Shown: one piece after another, positions 1 through 9,459 of the stretch
How the letters are laid out: every line of letters begins with the position of its first letter
Numbering within the stretch: the first letter of the stretch is position 1
Assembly (NCBI GenBank): GCA_016718405.1
Contig: JADKDJ010000016.1
Coordinates: 32,473 to 96,472, forward strand
Reading direction: 5' to 3'
DNA length: 64,000 nucleotides
DNA from: Candidatus Rhodoferax odensensis
Lineage (GTDB): Bacteria; Pseudomonadota; Gammaproteobacteria; Burkholderiales; Burkholderiaceae_C
The notes under the pieces: generated by a model
Databases searched by the model: none
Seen by the model: the letters and a program-made list of their open reading frames with translations, nothing else
Told to the model about the DNA's origin: nothing
Made by a program: the position numbers and the translations under genes

Positions 1-1208
1 GGGGCTTTGATGCTGCTCGACATGGACGACTTCAAGACACTCAACGATACGCTGGGGCACGATGTTGGTGATCAGTTCTTGGTGGAGGTCGCGCGTCGCC
101 TGCAAGCGTCGGTTCGCGAGGGTGATACCGTCGCGCGGCATGGTGGCGACGAGTTTGTGGTGATATTGGAAGACCTTAGCGAAGGCGCGCTTGCGGTGGT
201 GCAGGCCGGGAGCGTTGCGGTCAAGATACTGAAGGCTGTGAGCCAGCCCTATGTGCTGGACTTGACCATTGCTGATGGTCAGAACCATACCCGCGCCTAC
301 CACGGCACGTCGAGCATTGGCATCACCCTGTTTCTGGGTAGCGCCGTATCGGTTGATGAGCTGCTGCGTCGTGCCGATACCGCTATGTACCAGGCCAAGG
401 CTGCTGGCCGAAACGCCTTGCGTTTTTTCGATCCCGAGATGCAGTCCGCCGTCACGGCACGCGCCGCGCTGGACAACGATCTGCGCGACGCTGTTCGCGA
501 GGGGCAGTTCGTTCTCTATTACCAGCCGCAGGTTGATGTCGATGCACGATGCTCCGGCGCCGAGGCGCTGCTGCGGTGGCAGCATCCCCGGCGGGGCCTG
601 GTGCCGCCTGCCGAGTTCATTGCGCACGCCGAGGCGACCGGGCTTATTGTCGCCATTGGACAGTGGGTGCTGGAGACGGCGTGCGCGCAATTGGTGATCT
701 GGGCCACGCAGCCGCGTGCCTCGCACCTGACACTTGCGGTTAATGTCAGTGCCCGGCAGTTCCGTGATGTGGACTTTGTGGAGCAGATTCTGGCCATAGT
801 GCGCCGCACGGGGTCAACCCTAGGAAGCTGAAGCTGGAATTGACGGAGAGTGTGTTGCTCGAACAGGTGGAGGACACCATTGCCAAGATGACAGCACTGC
901 AAGCGGCTGGGATCGGCTTCGCGCTGGACGACTTCGGTACGGGCTATTCCTCTCTGTCTTACCTCAAGCGCCTGCCACTGGATCAACTCAAGATCGACCA
1001 GTCCTTCGTGCGGGACGTGCTGACCGACCCGAACGACGCAGCCATCGCGCGCACCATCGTGGCGCTGGCGCACAGTATGGGCCTGGCTGTGATCGCCGAG
1101 GGTGTGGAGACCCAGGCCCAGCGCGAGTTTCTGGCCGCCAACGGCTGCATGGCCTACCAGGGCTATCTGTTTGGGCGACCGGCGCCGATACAGAATTTCC
1201 GGTGGTGA
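1..1208 (+). CDS. GGDEF-EAL cyclic-di-GMP signalling protein, 5' truncated and frameshifted
   Basis: The protein pairs a diguanylate cyclase domain with a c-di-GMP phosphodiesterase domain. The window opens inside the GGDEF domain (LDMDDFKTLNDTLGHDVGD), and an intact GGDEF motif is read at about 145-160 (ARHGGDEFVVI). The EAL domain follows with EALLRWQHP, then ELTES, DDFGTGYSSLSYLK, KIDQSFV and AEGVET, ending YLFGRP. The frame changes at the GGGG run at about 811-814; one more G joins VRRTG to VNPRKLKLELTES with no loss. Both catalytic signatures look complete, so the protein may be bifunctional, but the N-terminal sensor lies outside the window. Sequencing error is the likelier cause of the shift, though a real mutation cannot be excluded. 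Confidence 0.9.
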
Positions 1209-1313
1209 ACAGTTGCCGTCGCTTGATCAGGCCGCCGGAACAGCGCGGACCAGCGCAGCGCTTGCGGAAGTTTGCGATTAGACTTTCGCCACTACGGTAG
1301 CTGGGACATCGCG

Positions 1314-1765
1314 ATGAAGGACCATCATTTTGGCCGGTATGAAGAACGACGCTGGCGCCCCATCGTCTGGACCTCCGAGCTTGAGGTCGGCGTTGAGACC
1401 ATCGACAAGGCCCACCGCGAGCTGATTGAACTCTACAACGCGGTGCGTGAGGCCAGTCAGCTGAAGGACCGGGCCTGGACCGGCGTGCTGCTGGAGCGGC
1501 TTGGCAACGCGACGGCGGCGCATTTCGAGGAAGAAGAAATGTTGATGTCGGGCATCAACTACGCGCAGGCGCCCGACCACAGGAGGAGCACCGCAAGCTG
1601 CTTGATGAGTTCGCGCATCAGGTTGACGAGTGGCGTGATCGACACGACTCTGCCGAGTTGCTGTGCCGGTTTCTGTACGCTTGGCTACATGCGCATGTTG
1701 CCGCAATGGATTCCAACTTGGCGCGCTTGATCAACGATCGGTTGGCTTCTGGCGGTGGTGAGTAG
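1314..1765 (+). CDS. bacteriohemerythrin-like O2-binding protein, frameshifted
   Basis: This is a small hemerythrin-domain protein that would bind O2 at a di-iron centre. Visible iron-ligand motifs are the IDKAHRELIELYN helix, HFEEEEMLM, then after a frame change at about 1577 EEHRKLLDEF, and finally YAWLHAHVAAMDSNLAR. One added base near GACCACAGG restores DHQEEHRKLL and a reading to the stop at 1763-1765, giving about 150 residues, normal for the family. The ATG at 1314 is preferred over an upstream TTG at 1272. It follows a GGDEF-EAL gene, and oxygen sensing coupled to c-di-GMP signalling is a common pairing, but the link here is inferred from position only. Confidence 0.85.
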
Positions 1766-1816
1766 CTAGCACCATATCAGCCCTTGGGGGCGGTCCCCGC
1801 GCGGTAACATCCTGGC

Positions 1817-3305
1817 ATGCCCAATACCGACGCCCTGCCACGCGACGCTCAGAGCATTCTGGAGCTGGCTGCGCGCTCCATGTTTGACCTGTTTGCCAAC
1901 GCCAGCGAAGGCATGATGCTGGTGGACCGGCAGGCGAGGGTGGTGTGGATCAATGAGCAGTACAAGCGTTTTCTGCCAGCCTTGGGTTTCGAGCGGGTGG
2001 AAGACTTTGTAGGCCATCCAGTGGCCAGCGTCGTGCAAAACACGCAAATGCACCAGGTCCTCGAGAGCGGCAAACCGATCCTGATCGACTTGCTGAGCAA
2101 CCGGGCCGGTACCTTTGTGGTCAGCCGTGTGCCGCTGCGTGACGCGGCGGGCGAAGTGATTGGGGCATTGGGTATTGTGCTTTTTGATCACGCTGAAACT
2201 GCCTTGGCGCCTCTGATTCAGAAGTTTTCCATGCTGCAGCGCGACCTGGACGAAGCGCGCCGCGAGCTCGCCACACAGCGCCTACAGCACGGCGCCGGCA
2301 AGCGCCAGTCCAAATACACGTTCGCCAGTTTTGTGGGGACCAGTCCGGCGGCAGTGGAGGTCAAACGCCAGGCCCGGCGTGCGGCGCTGTCGAGCAGCCC
2401 GGTGTTGCTGCTGGGTGAGACCGGTACCGGCAAGGAACTGCTGGCGCACGCCATTCACGCATCGTCTGCCCGCGCGCGTGGGCCCTTCATCAGCGTGAAC
2501 ATCGCGGCCGTGCCCGATACCCTGCTGGAGGCTGAGTTTTTCGGCGTCGCGCCGGGGGCCTTCACCGGGGCGGAGCGCAAGGGGCGCGACGGCAAGTTTC
2601 GCCTGGCCGATGGTGGCACCTTGTTTCTCGATGAGATTGGCGACATGCCTGTCGCACTTCAATCGAAATTGCTGAGGGCGCTGCAAGAAGGCGAGATTGA
2701 ACCGCTGGGCTCCAACAAGCTGGTCCCCTTTGACGCCCGTGTGATTGCGGCCACTTCGCGCGACCTGGTCAAGCTGGTGCGCGAGGGCAGTTTTCGTGAA
2801 GACTTGTTCTATCGGCTCAACGTGCTGCCCATTCGTGTCTGCCGGCGCTGCGCGATCGGCGCGAGGACATTGCGGCGCTGGTCGAAGCCTTGGGTGAAGA
2901 CATGGCCTTGCGCAGCGGCGACCAGCCGCCCGAGCTGAGCGCCGATGCGCTGGCGCTGCTGGCTGCGCAGCACTGGCGCGGCAACATTCGCGAGCTGCGC
3001 AACGTGCTGGAGCAAGCCACCATGCGCGGCGAGTCGCACCACATCACGGCTGGGCAGCTTGAAGCCGTATTGCGTGAAGCTGGGGTGGAGCAAGTCGCGC
3101 CAGCGCTGCCCGCGCAGACGCCGCGGACAGCGGCGTCTGCCCTGGACCCCAATGGCGCGGTGCGTCCCCTGGCCGAACAGGTTGCCGAGTTGGAGCAACG
3201 CGCGATTGCTGCGGCCATGGCCGCCACCCGGGGCAACAAGGCGGCAGCGGCCAAGATGCTCGGTATCGCGCGTGCAACTTTTATGCCAAGACCGCGCTGG
3301 ATTGA
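1817..3305 (+). CDS. PAS domain sigma-54-dependent transcriptional activator, frameshifted
   Basis: This is an enhancer-binding protein that would activate RNA polymerase carrying sigma-54. An N-terminal PAS-type sensor (about residues 20-120) precedes the AAA+ domain, which has Walker A GETGTGKE, a GAFTGA loop that contacts sigma-54, and Walker B GGTLFLDEIGDM. After a frame change at about 2839 the AAA+ lid continues (HWRGNIRELRNVLEQA), followed by a Fis-type helix-turn-helix (NKAAAAKMLGIARATF). A second shift in the TTTT run at 3279-3282 would give ATFYAKTALD and a stop at 3303-3305. There is no receiver domain, so the trigger is probably a ligand or redox signal sensed by PAS. The target genes are not evident. 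Confidence 0.85.
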
Positions 3306-3337
3306 CGTACAGCGATCCTGGCTTACCATTGCGAGCC

Positions 3338-6300
3338 ATGCGCTGCGCTGCCTGCCCTGACTGACAATCCGCCCACGCACCACTTCTGCGAGTGCTGCGG
3401 CCTGGGGCTGCCCCAGCCGTGCCCCAGTTGTCAGCACCTCTGCGGCGCAACGGCGCGGTTTTGTGGGGCTTGTGGCACGCCACTGGAGCGACACGATGGC
3501 GCTCTGGTGCTGCAAAGCGAGCCGAAAGTTCCTGTAGAGATCTGGGGCGAGCTCAAACAAGCCACCGTGCTGTTTGCCGACATTGTTGGCTCCACCGAGC
3601 ACATCGCAGGTCTGGATGCAGAGCAGGCCATGGAGCAACTGCGTCCGGCCGTTTTTGGCATGTGCGAGGCGGTTGAGCGTTTTGGCGGGACCGTGGTGCG
3701 CACCCTGGGTGATGGCGTGATGGCCTTGTTTGGTGTGCCCAGGGCACTTGAGGGCCACGCCCTGTTGGCCTGCCATGCGGCGCAGGCGATGGTGCTCGCC
3801 AGTGGCAACTGGGCCGTGGCGCTTCCGATTCGGGTTGGCCTGCATTCAGGCCAGGTCGCATCAGACCCACAAGACGCCAAATATGGCCTGGGCGGCGGCG
3901 CTCACGGCCTGACGATTCACCTGGCCAGCCGGGTGGTGGCACTGGCGCAGCCCGGTGGCATTTGCCTCACCGGAGTGACCAGGGGCCTGCTGGGTCACAG
4001 CGCTGGCACGCGCTGGATGGGTGACTTTGCGCTCAAGGGTATTGCCGCACGTACGCCGATTTATGAGCTGCAGTCGGTTGCCGGCGCGCGCGCCGATGGT
4101 CGTATGGGTCCGCACTTCGATGCGGCGACGGGTCTGGACGGTGCTGCACAGCAGGTGTCGACGTTTCGGGGGCGCCAGCTTGAGTTGGACATCCTCAAGG
4201 CCGCGCTGGCGCGTGCCCAGGCGGGGGATGCGCGCGTGCTGGGTATCTGCGCCGAGCCCGGCGGTGGCAAGAGTCGTTTGAGCCTGGAGTTTGTTCGGCT
4301 GTGCCGGGCGCAGGGCTTGAACGTCTGTGAGGTACGGGCGCAACTGTATGGTCAGGCCACGCCGCTGCAACCCATCCTGGCCTTGCTGCGGCGCCAGTAT
4401 TTCACATTGCCGGTACCGACAGCGCCGACATTGCGCGCACCCGTATCACACAGCGCTTGCAAGCCCTGCAAGTCGGTGCGCAGGATATTGAACTGACGTG
4501 CGAGTTCCTGGGTGTCGCAGCACCCGATGCGCCACAGTGCGCGCTGAGTCCGAGCGCCAAACACGAACGCATGCTCGACCTGATGCGCCAACTGGTGCGC
4601 GAGGCCGGACGCCAGCCCGGCGTCATCTTGTTTGAAGACCTGCACTGGCTCGACGAGGCGAGTGAGGGTTTTGTGACCGCCCTGGTGGAAGCAGTAGCCG
4701 GCAGCCACACCCTGGTGCTGATGAACTACCGGCCCCAGTACCAGGCGAGCTGGGCGAACGCCGCGCACTTTACGCAAATCAATCTGCCCGACCTTGGCGC
4801 CAGCGACATGCGTGTGCTGGTCGATGAACTGCTGGGGCGGCGCCCGGAGTTGGCGAAGTGTGCGAGAGGATCGTGGTGCGCAGTGCGGGCAACCCGTTCT
4901 TCGCGGAGGAACTGGCCCGCACGCTGATTGAAAGCGCCTTGCTGTCCGATATTGGGCCAGCCGGTGTGTCGCCACGGCGCCTGGAGCAGATTGAACGCGC
5001 CATGCCCGACACCGTACAGGCCATTATTGGCGCCAAGGTCGACCGACTGGGCGAGCCGGAGAAGACGCTGCTGCAGATGTGCGCCATCATCGGCAAAGAG
5101 ATTCCCATGGCCGTGATCGAGCAGGTGGCCAGCCACTTGCGACTGGTGCTTGAGCGCGGCCTGGCCGGTTTGTGCCAGGCGGGTTTGATTCTGGCGCAAA
5201 GTGACGCCGGTAAACGCTGCTTTGTGTTTCGTCACCCCATCATCCAGGAGGTGACCTACAGCATGCAGCTCAAGGTACGCCGGGTCTCGCTGCATCTGGC
5301 GGTGGCGCAGGTGATGCAGACGTACTACCGTGAGCGGCTCGACGAGTTTGCCGGTTTGATCGCCTACCATTACGAGGCGGCGCAGGAGTTCTCGATTGCG
5401 GCGCAGCACTTGGCGCGCGCGGCGCGCTGGATCGGCACCACCGATTCGGCGCAGGCGGTCAAGTTGTGGCGCAAGGTGTGGGACATGCTGCAAGACCAGC
5501 CACGGTCGGCCACTACCGACAGCTTGCGTGCCCTGGCCGGTGGTCGTATCGTCTACCTGGGCTGGCGCGAGGGCTTGACGCTTGACGAAGTACAGCGTCT
5601 GACGGGCGAAGCGCTGACCTTGGCCGCCCATGGCGACGCGAGGCTGGTTCAATTGCTGCTGTTTGCGCGCGGGCGCATGATGCAGTCCAGCGGGCTGGCG
5701 GCTGACCTCTATGTTGATAGCCTGCACGAAGCCTTGGCCTTGAGCCCGGCCACGCTCGATGCCGGGCGACGGGCCACTTTGAACCTGGCACTCAGCCACG
5801 CGCACGCGTGGTCGGGCCTGTTGGAGCAAGGATTGGCGGCAAACGACATCGCGTTGGATGGCCTGACCGCCATCGACCAGTTTGACCGAGATTTCATTGG
5901 GTTCAACATCGAGCAATGGGCCATGAGCATTCGCGTACGCCTGCTCAATCGATTGGGGCGATTCGACGAGGCGCTGAGTTGGATCAAGCAGGTGACGGCC
6001 AGAGCCGACGCGTCGGGTGACCCGGTCATGCAGCAGATTGCGCGCCACGTCTATGTGGACTACGCCTGGTGCAAGGGGGACGTGCCGCTGGCGCTTGAAT
6101 GCGAACGGCACTCGCTTGGCATGGCAAGCCCGCACATGAGTCCTTATTCCCAGGTATTCGAGCACTGTTCGCGTGGATTCGTGCAGCTGACGCTGAGCAA
6201 CTATCAGGTGGCAAGAGACGCATTTCGCGCGGCATCAAGCCTGATCGCCCAGACGAAAGTCGCAGTGGAGTTCGAGGCGGAGATGCTGTGCGGACTGGCG

Positions 6301-6567
6301 GACTGCTGCCTCGGCCTTGGCGAGTACACCCAGGCCGCCGAGATGGCCAGACTGGGGCTTGAAAAGGCGCGGGCGCAAACCAATCGCGTGGCGCAGTGTC
6401 GGGCGCTGATTGCCATAGCCTTGGCCAGGCAAGCTGAGCCCGACTCGGCAAGCCAAGCGCAAAGCGCACTGGGGCAAGCGCAGCAGTTGATCAGCCAGAC
6501 CGGGGCGGTGTTCCTGCTTGAGCGCTGGCAGCATTCGCAGAGTCTGCTGTGCCAGAGCGCCCCGTGA
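3338..6567 (+). CDS. class III nucleotide cyclase fused to AAA-type ATPase and TPR-like region, frameshifted
   Basis: This is a large multidomain regulator of about 1,075 residues. It begins with cysteine pairs resembling a double zinc ribbon (MRCAAC, FCECCG, CPSC, FCGACG). A class III cyclase homology domain follows with metal-binding motifs FADIVGST and TLGDGVMALFG. Next comes an ATPase of the type found in LuxR/cyclase fusions: Walker A CAEPGGGKSRL and Walker B LFEDLHWLDEAS. The long helical C-terminus (about 4,900-6,567) looks like TPR repeats. Three single-base shifts interrupt it: one extra C at 3355-3357 (its removal links the ATG to the zinc ribbon), one missing base at about 4403 and one missing G at about 4858. 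Cyclic nucleotide production is inferred. The 3' end overlaps a convergent methyltransferase gene by 77 bp. Confidence 0.85.
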
Positions 6568-7237
6568 TCCGATTGCCTGTTTGGACAGCGCGCACGAGCA
6601 GGGTGTATTCGCGCATGCCGTAGTCGCACACCAGCTCGACTTGGGCGCCCAGTGCTTGCTCGCAATAGGTACGCCACTGCTGCGGCGCGGCGTAATAGAG
6701 CTCGGGAGTAGGGCGGGCGTGCTGCGGCGGGGTCAGGAAGTTCACCGCGAACCCACGCAAACTGGTGCTGTTCATTTGTTGCAGGGTGTCCGCGATGAAC
6801 TGCTCCCAAACGTCGTGGGTCTGATCGAGCTTGACGTTGAAGATGCCACTGGCAACCGAGTAGTGCGCCACGCGTGTGGCTCGGCAGGCGGCTTCAAATG
6901 ACGTGAGCGGCCGTTTGCCGAACAGTCGTTGGGCGTGCGTGATCATCGCCGCTGACAGGTCCACGCCCAGATAGTCGACGTTGGCGCGGCGGTGGCGCTT
7001 TTTCAGGTAGCTCAGCAGCGCGCCATAGCCGCAGCCAATGTCGTTCAGGCGAAACGGTTGGCTGAAGTCGCACAGTTTGAGCAACTGCACAAAGCGCATG
7101 TCCTGACTGGGCTGGCAGGACCAGTCCACGCCGCGCGGCGTCGGGCCATGGCGTGTGACTTTGTCCGTGTAGTACTGCGCCACCATGCGTTGCAGCGCGC
7201 TCAGGTCGCTGCCCAGAGCAGCCGCCGAAGCCGTCAT
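6491..7237 (-). CDS. class I SAM-dependent methyltransferase
   Basis: A 248-residue protein with a Rossmann-fold methyltransferase core. The SAM-binding motif I is NDIGCGYGALLSYL at about residue 65, and VDYLGVDLSAAMITHA provides the acidic residue that would contact the ribose. The C-terminal half (NFLTPPQ, ELYYAAPQQW) resembles small-molecule methyltransferases, but the substrate cannot be told. Its 3' end runs 77 bp into the end of the convergent cyclase gene. It lies 22 bp upstream of the minus-strand hypothetical gene at 7260-7787's stop end, so the two may not share a transcript in a simple way. Confidence 0.8.
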   Translation of the reverse strand: MTASAAALGSDLSALQRMVAQYYTDKVTRHGPTPRGVDWSCQPSQDMRFVQLLKLCDFSQPFRLNDIGCGYGALLSYLKKRHRRANVDYLGVDLSAAMITHAQRLFGKRPLTSFEAACRATRVAHYSVASGIFNVKLDQTHDVWEQFIADTLQQMNSTSLRGFAVNFLTPPQHARPTPELYYAAPQQWRTYCEQALGAQVELVCDYGMREYTLLVRAVQTGNRITGRSGTADSANAASAQAGTPPRSG

Positions 7238-7259
7238 GTTGGGGCTCGTGCTGATAGCG

Positions 7260-7787
7260 CTACTTCTTGGTGCTGCTGCGGGCAGCGGTGCGGGCCTTCA
7301 GGCTGGCCGTTGCGGCCTGGATCGATTGCATCGGCAGCGAGATCACCAGGTAGTCCTGTTCCAGGTAGTGAATGGGGCGGGCCTTGTCGATGATCTTGAC
7401 TTCGCTATTGGCCTTGTCGCCGCGCATGTCATGGTCGCGAAAGAACACGGGAAGCGGTTTCTTCGAAGCCAGATTCTTGATGATGGCTGTAACGATGGCC
7501 ACGTCGCCGTTCTGCGATCCCTGGTTGGAAGGCTGTTTGACGAGGTTGCCCAGCAAGGACTGCCATCGGTTCTTGAGCAGATTGCCGCGTGCCCCGATGT
7601 TGAGCACCGACAGGCTGGTCTTGAACGAGCGCCCCTTCTTGAAAATCTTGAACTCCTTTTGCAGGGCGACCATTTCGTCGATGCCGCCGTACAGTTCGTC
7701 TTTGCCCTGCGAGGGCGCAAAGCGGACGTTCATTTCGTCCAACAAGCTGCCGATGTAGATGTCGTCTTCCTTCATGTACCAGCCCAT
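7260..7787 (-). CDS. hypothetical protein
   Basis: A 175-residue soluble protein that I do not recognise. It has no signal peptide or membrane segment. The N-terminal half is acidic (MGWYMKEDDIYIGSLLDEM) and the C-terminal end is rich in Ala, Lys and Arg (SLKARTAARSSTKK), which could be a disordered or nucleic-acid-binding tail. The start is supported by an AGGAG 8-10 bases upstream. Codon use resembles that of its neighbours, so it is probably a real gene. Confidence 0.65.
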   Translation of the reverse strand: MGWYMKEDDIYIGSLLDEMNVRFAPSQGKDELYGGIDEMVALQKEFKIFKKGRSFKTSLSVLNIGARGNLLKNRWQSLLGNLVKQPSNQGSQNGDVAIVTAIIKNLASKKPLPVFFRDHDMRGDKANSEVKIIDKARPIHYLEQDYLVISLPMQSIQAATASLKARTAARSSTKK

Positions 7788-8049
7788 AACACTTGCTCCT
7801 TAGTAGTTGAAAGGTGGACTCGCCGCGGACCACGCGCCATCTTGCCAGAACCCGGCAGCCGCGCTGCCAAATCGCTTTACTCGCGCCCGAATTGATGCTG
7901 CAATCGCGATTTGTGTGAAGATTGTCCGCACGAGAGGCTGTTTGTGGATGGGCCTGCCCAAGTTGAGGCACGCCCCGTCGGTATAGTGCGGGTCGGTCAC
8001 TTTGTGCAAAGCCACGCCTGACCAGCGTAATAACGAGGAGGTAATTGCG

Positions 8050-9288
8050 ATGAATCTGGTGCAACGCGTTCAAGACATTTTGCTCAAGCCCAAGGAAACC
8101 TGGCCGCAGATCGCTTCTGAGCCGGGTGACGCCACCAGTCTGTACAAGGACTACCTGATTTACCTGGCGCTGGTGCCTGCGGTCGCCGGCTTCATCGGCT
8201 TGACGCTGTTTGGTGTCGGTGGTTTTGGGTTTTCGTTTCGAATGCCCATTGGCTGGGGTCTGGCCAACATGGTGGTCAGTTTCGTGATGTCGCTGGTGGC
8301 GGTGTTTTTACTGAGCCTGATTGCCAATGCACTGGCGCCCAACTTCGGCGGTACCAAGGACGCGATGATGGCGCTCAAATTGGTGGCGTATGGCAGCACG
8401 GCCGGATTTGTGGGTGGCGTGTTCAGCCTGGTGCCACAGTTGGCGATCCTTGGTTTGTTGGCTTCCCTGTATTCCATCTACCTGATCTTTACCGGCGTGC
8501 CGGTGTTGATGAAGTGCCCCGAAGAGAAGGCCATGCCCTATACCGCTGTGCTGATTGTGTGCGGCATCGTGGCGATGATCATTCTGGGGGCGTTTTCCGC
8601 CATGTTCACCGGTGGTGCGACCCGCGGCATGATGATGGGCGGTAGCTCGGGCGCACCGGATGTGTCGATCAACACACCAGGCGGCTCGGTCAGCATCAAC
8701 ACCGCCAAGCTTGAGGAAATGGCCAAGAAGATGGAGGACGCCGGCAAGCGCATGGAAAGCGCCCAATCCTCAGGTGACAGTGCCGCCGCGGGCAAGGCGG
8801 CCGCCGAGGTGATGGGCGCCATGATGGGCGGCGGTGGCGTCCCGTTTGCATCGCAGGACCTCAAGAGCTGGCTGCCTGAGAAGCTTGGCGGCTTGACGCG
8901 CGAGGGCTTCGAGGTTCAAAGTGGCGCTGCCATGGGGATCGCCGGGTCAACCGCGCATGCCACCTATACGGCAGGCGAACAGCAGATTCGACTCACCATT
9001 ACCGATGTGGGCGGGCTTGGCGGGCTGATGAGCATTGCCGCGTGGGCCAACGTGACCGTTGACAAGGAGAGTAACGGGCAGGTGGAGAAAGTCTACAAGC
9101 AGGGCCAGCGCACCATCCGCGAGGAGTATCGCAAAGACGGTAGTCAGGCCGAGTACACGGTGGTGTTGGGCAACGGTCTGATTGTTGAGCTGCAGGCCGA
9201 TCAGTCCAGCATCGACAAGGTCAAGCAAGCCATGGCGGGTATCGATCTGGGCAAAATGGAAGGTGCTCAGCGTCCCCCCAAGACATGA
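8050..9288 (+). CDS. Yip1-family membrane protein with extracytoplasmic C-terminal domain
   Basis: A 412-residue protein. The first 190 residues hold about five hydrophobic segments, matching the Yip1 domain (MNLVQRVQDILLKPKETWPQIA is a typical opening for bacterial Yip1 proteins). A Gly/Met-rich stretch follows (about 195-205), then a coiled-coil-like segment (LEEMAKKMEDAGKRMESAQ), a low-complexity Ala/Gly stretch, and a soluble C-terminal domain of about 140 residues. The function of bacterial Yip1 proteins is not established. The start is set by a strong GAGGAGGT ribosome binding site at about 8035-8043. Confidence 0.8.
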   Translation: MNLVQRVQDILLKPKETWPQIASEPGDATSLYKDYLIYLALVPAVAGFIGLTLFGVGGFGFSFRMPIGWGLANMVVSFVMSLVAVFLLSLIANALAPNFGGTKDAMMALKLVAYGSTAGFVGGVFSLVPQLAILGLLASLYSIYLIFTGVPVLMKCPEEKAMPYTAVLIVCGIVAMIILGAFSAMFTGGATRGMMMGGSSGAPDVSINTPGGSVSINTAKLEEMAKKMEDAGKRMESAQSSGDSAAAGKAAAEVMGAMMGGGGVPFASQDLKSWLPEKLGGLTREGFEVQSGAAMGIAGSTAHATYTAGEQQIRLTITDVGGLGGLMSIAAWANVTVDKESNGQVEKVYKQGQRTIREEYRKDGSQAEYTVVLGNGLIVELQADQSSIDKVKQAMAGIDLGKMEGAQRPPKT

Positions 9289-9296
9289 TTTAGTAT

Positions 9297-9330
9297 GTTC
9301 AAATATTGACCATATGTCTGATATTTGAAC
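9297..9330. promoter_or_regulatory. 34-bp dyad with 10-bp perfect arms
   Basis: The arm GTTCAAATAT at 9297-9306 is the exact reverse complement of ATATTTGAAC at 9321-9330. The 14-bp spacer has a symmetric CATATG centre at 9311-9316. The element is much more AT-rich than its surroundings. It lies 130 bp upstream of the substrate-binding-protein gene and just after the Yip1 stop. It could be an operator for the transport/PHB locus; no T-run follows, so a terminator is less likely. Confidence 0.5.
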
Positions 9331-9459
9331 GATCTTATGCCTGATTTCGAGACGCTGTTTCTCCAGGAAGTCCAAAAATAGTCATTTGAATCAATGACTT
9401 TCCTGTTGGCACAGTCTGTGCTGCTGTGATCTGGATCATCACTACAACAGGAGACTTCC

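Noticed and set aside
4726..6165. A 479-codon minus-strand open frame
   Set aside because: It lies antisense to the cyclase C-terminus, which has clear protein similarity; the minus-strand product does not.
7940..8040. TTGAGG and TATAGT as a promoter for the Yip1 gene
   Set aside because: The two boxes are only 13 bases apart, too close for a sigma-70 promoter.
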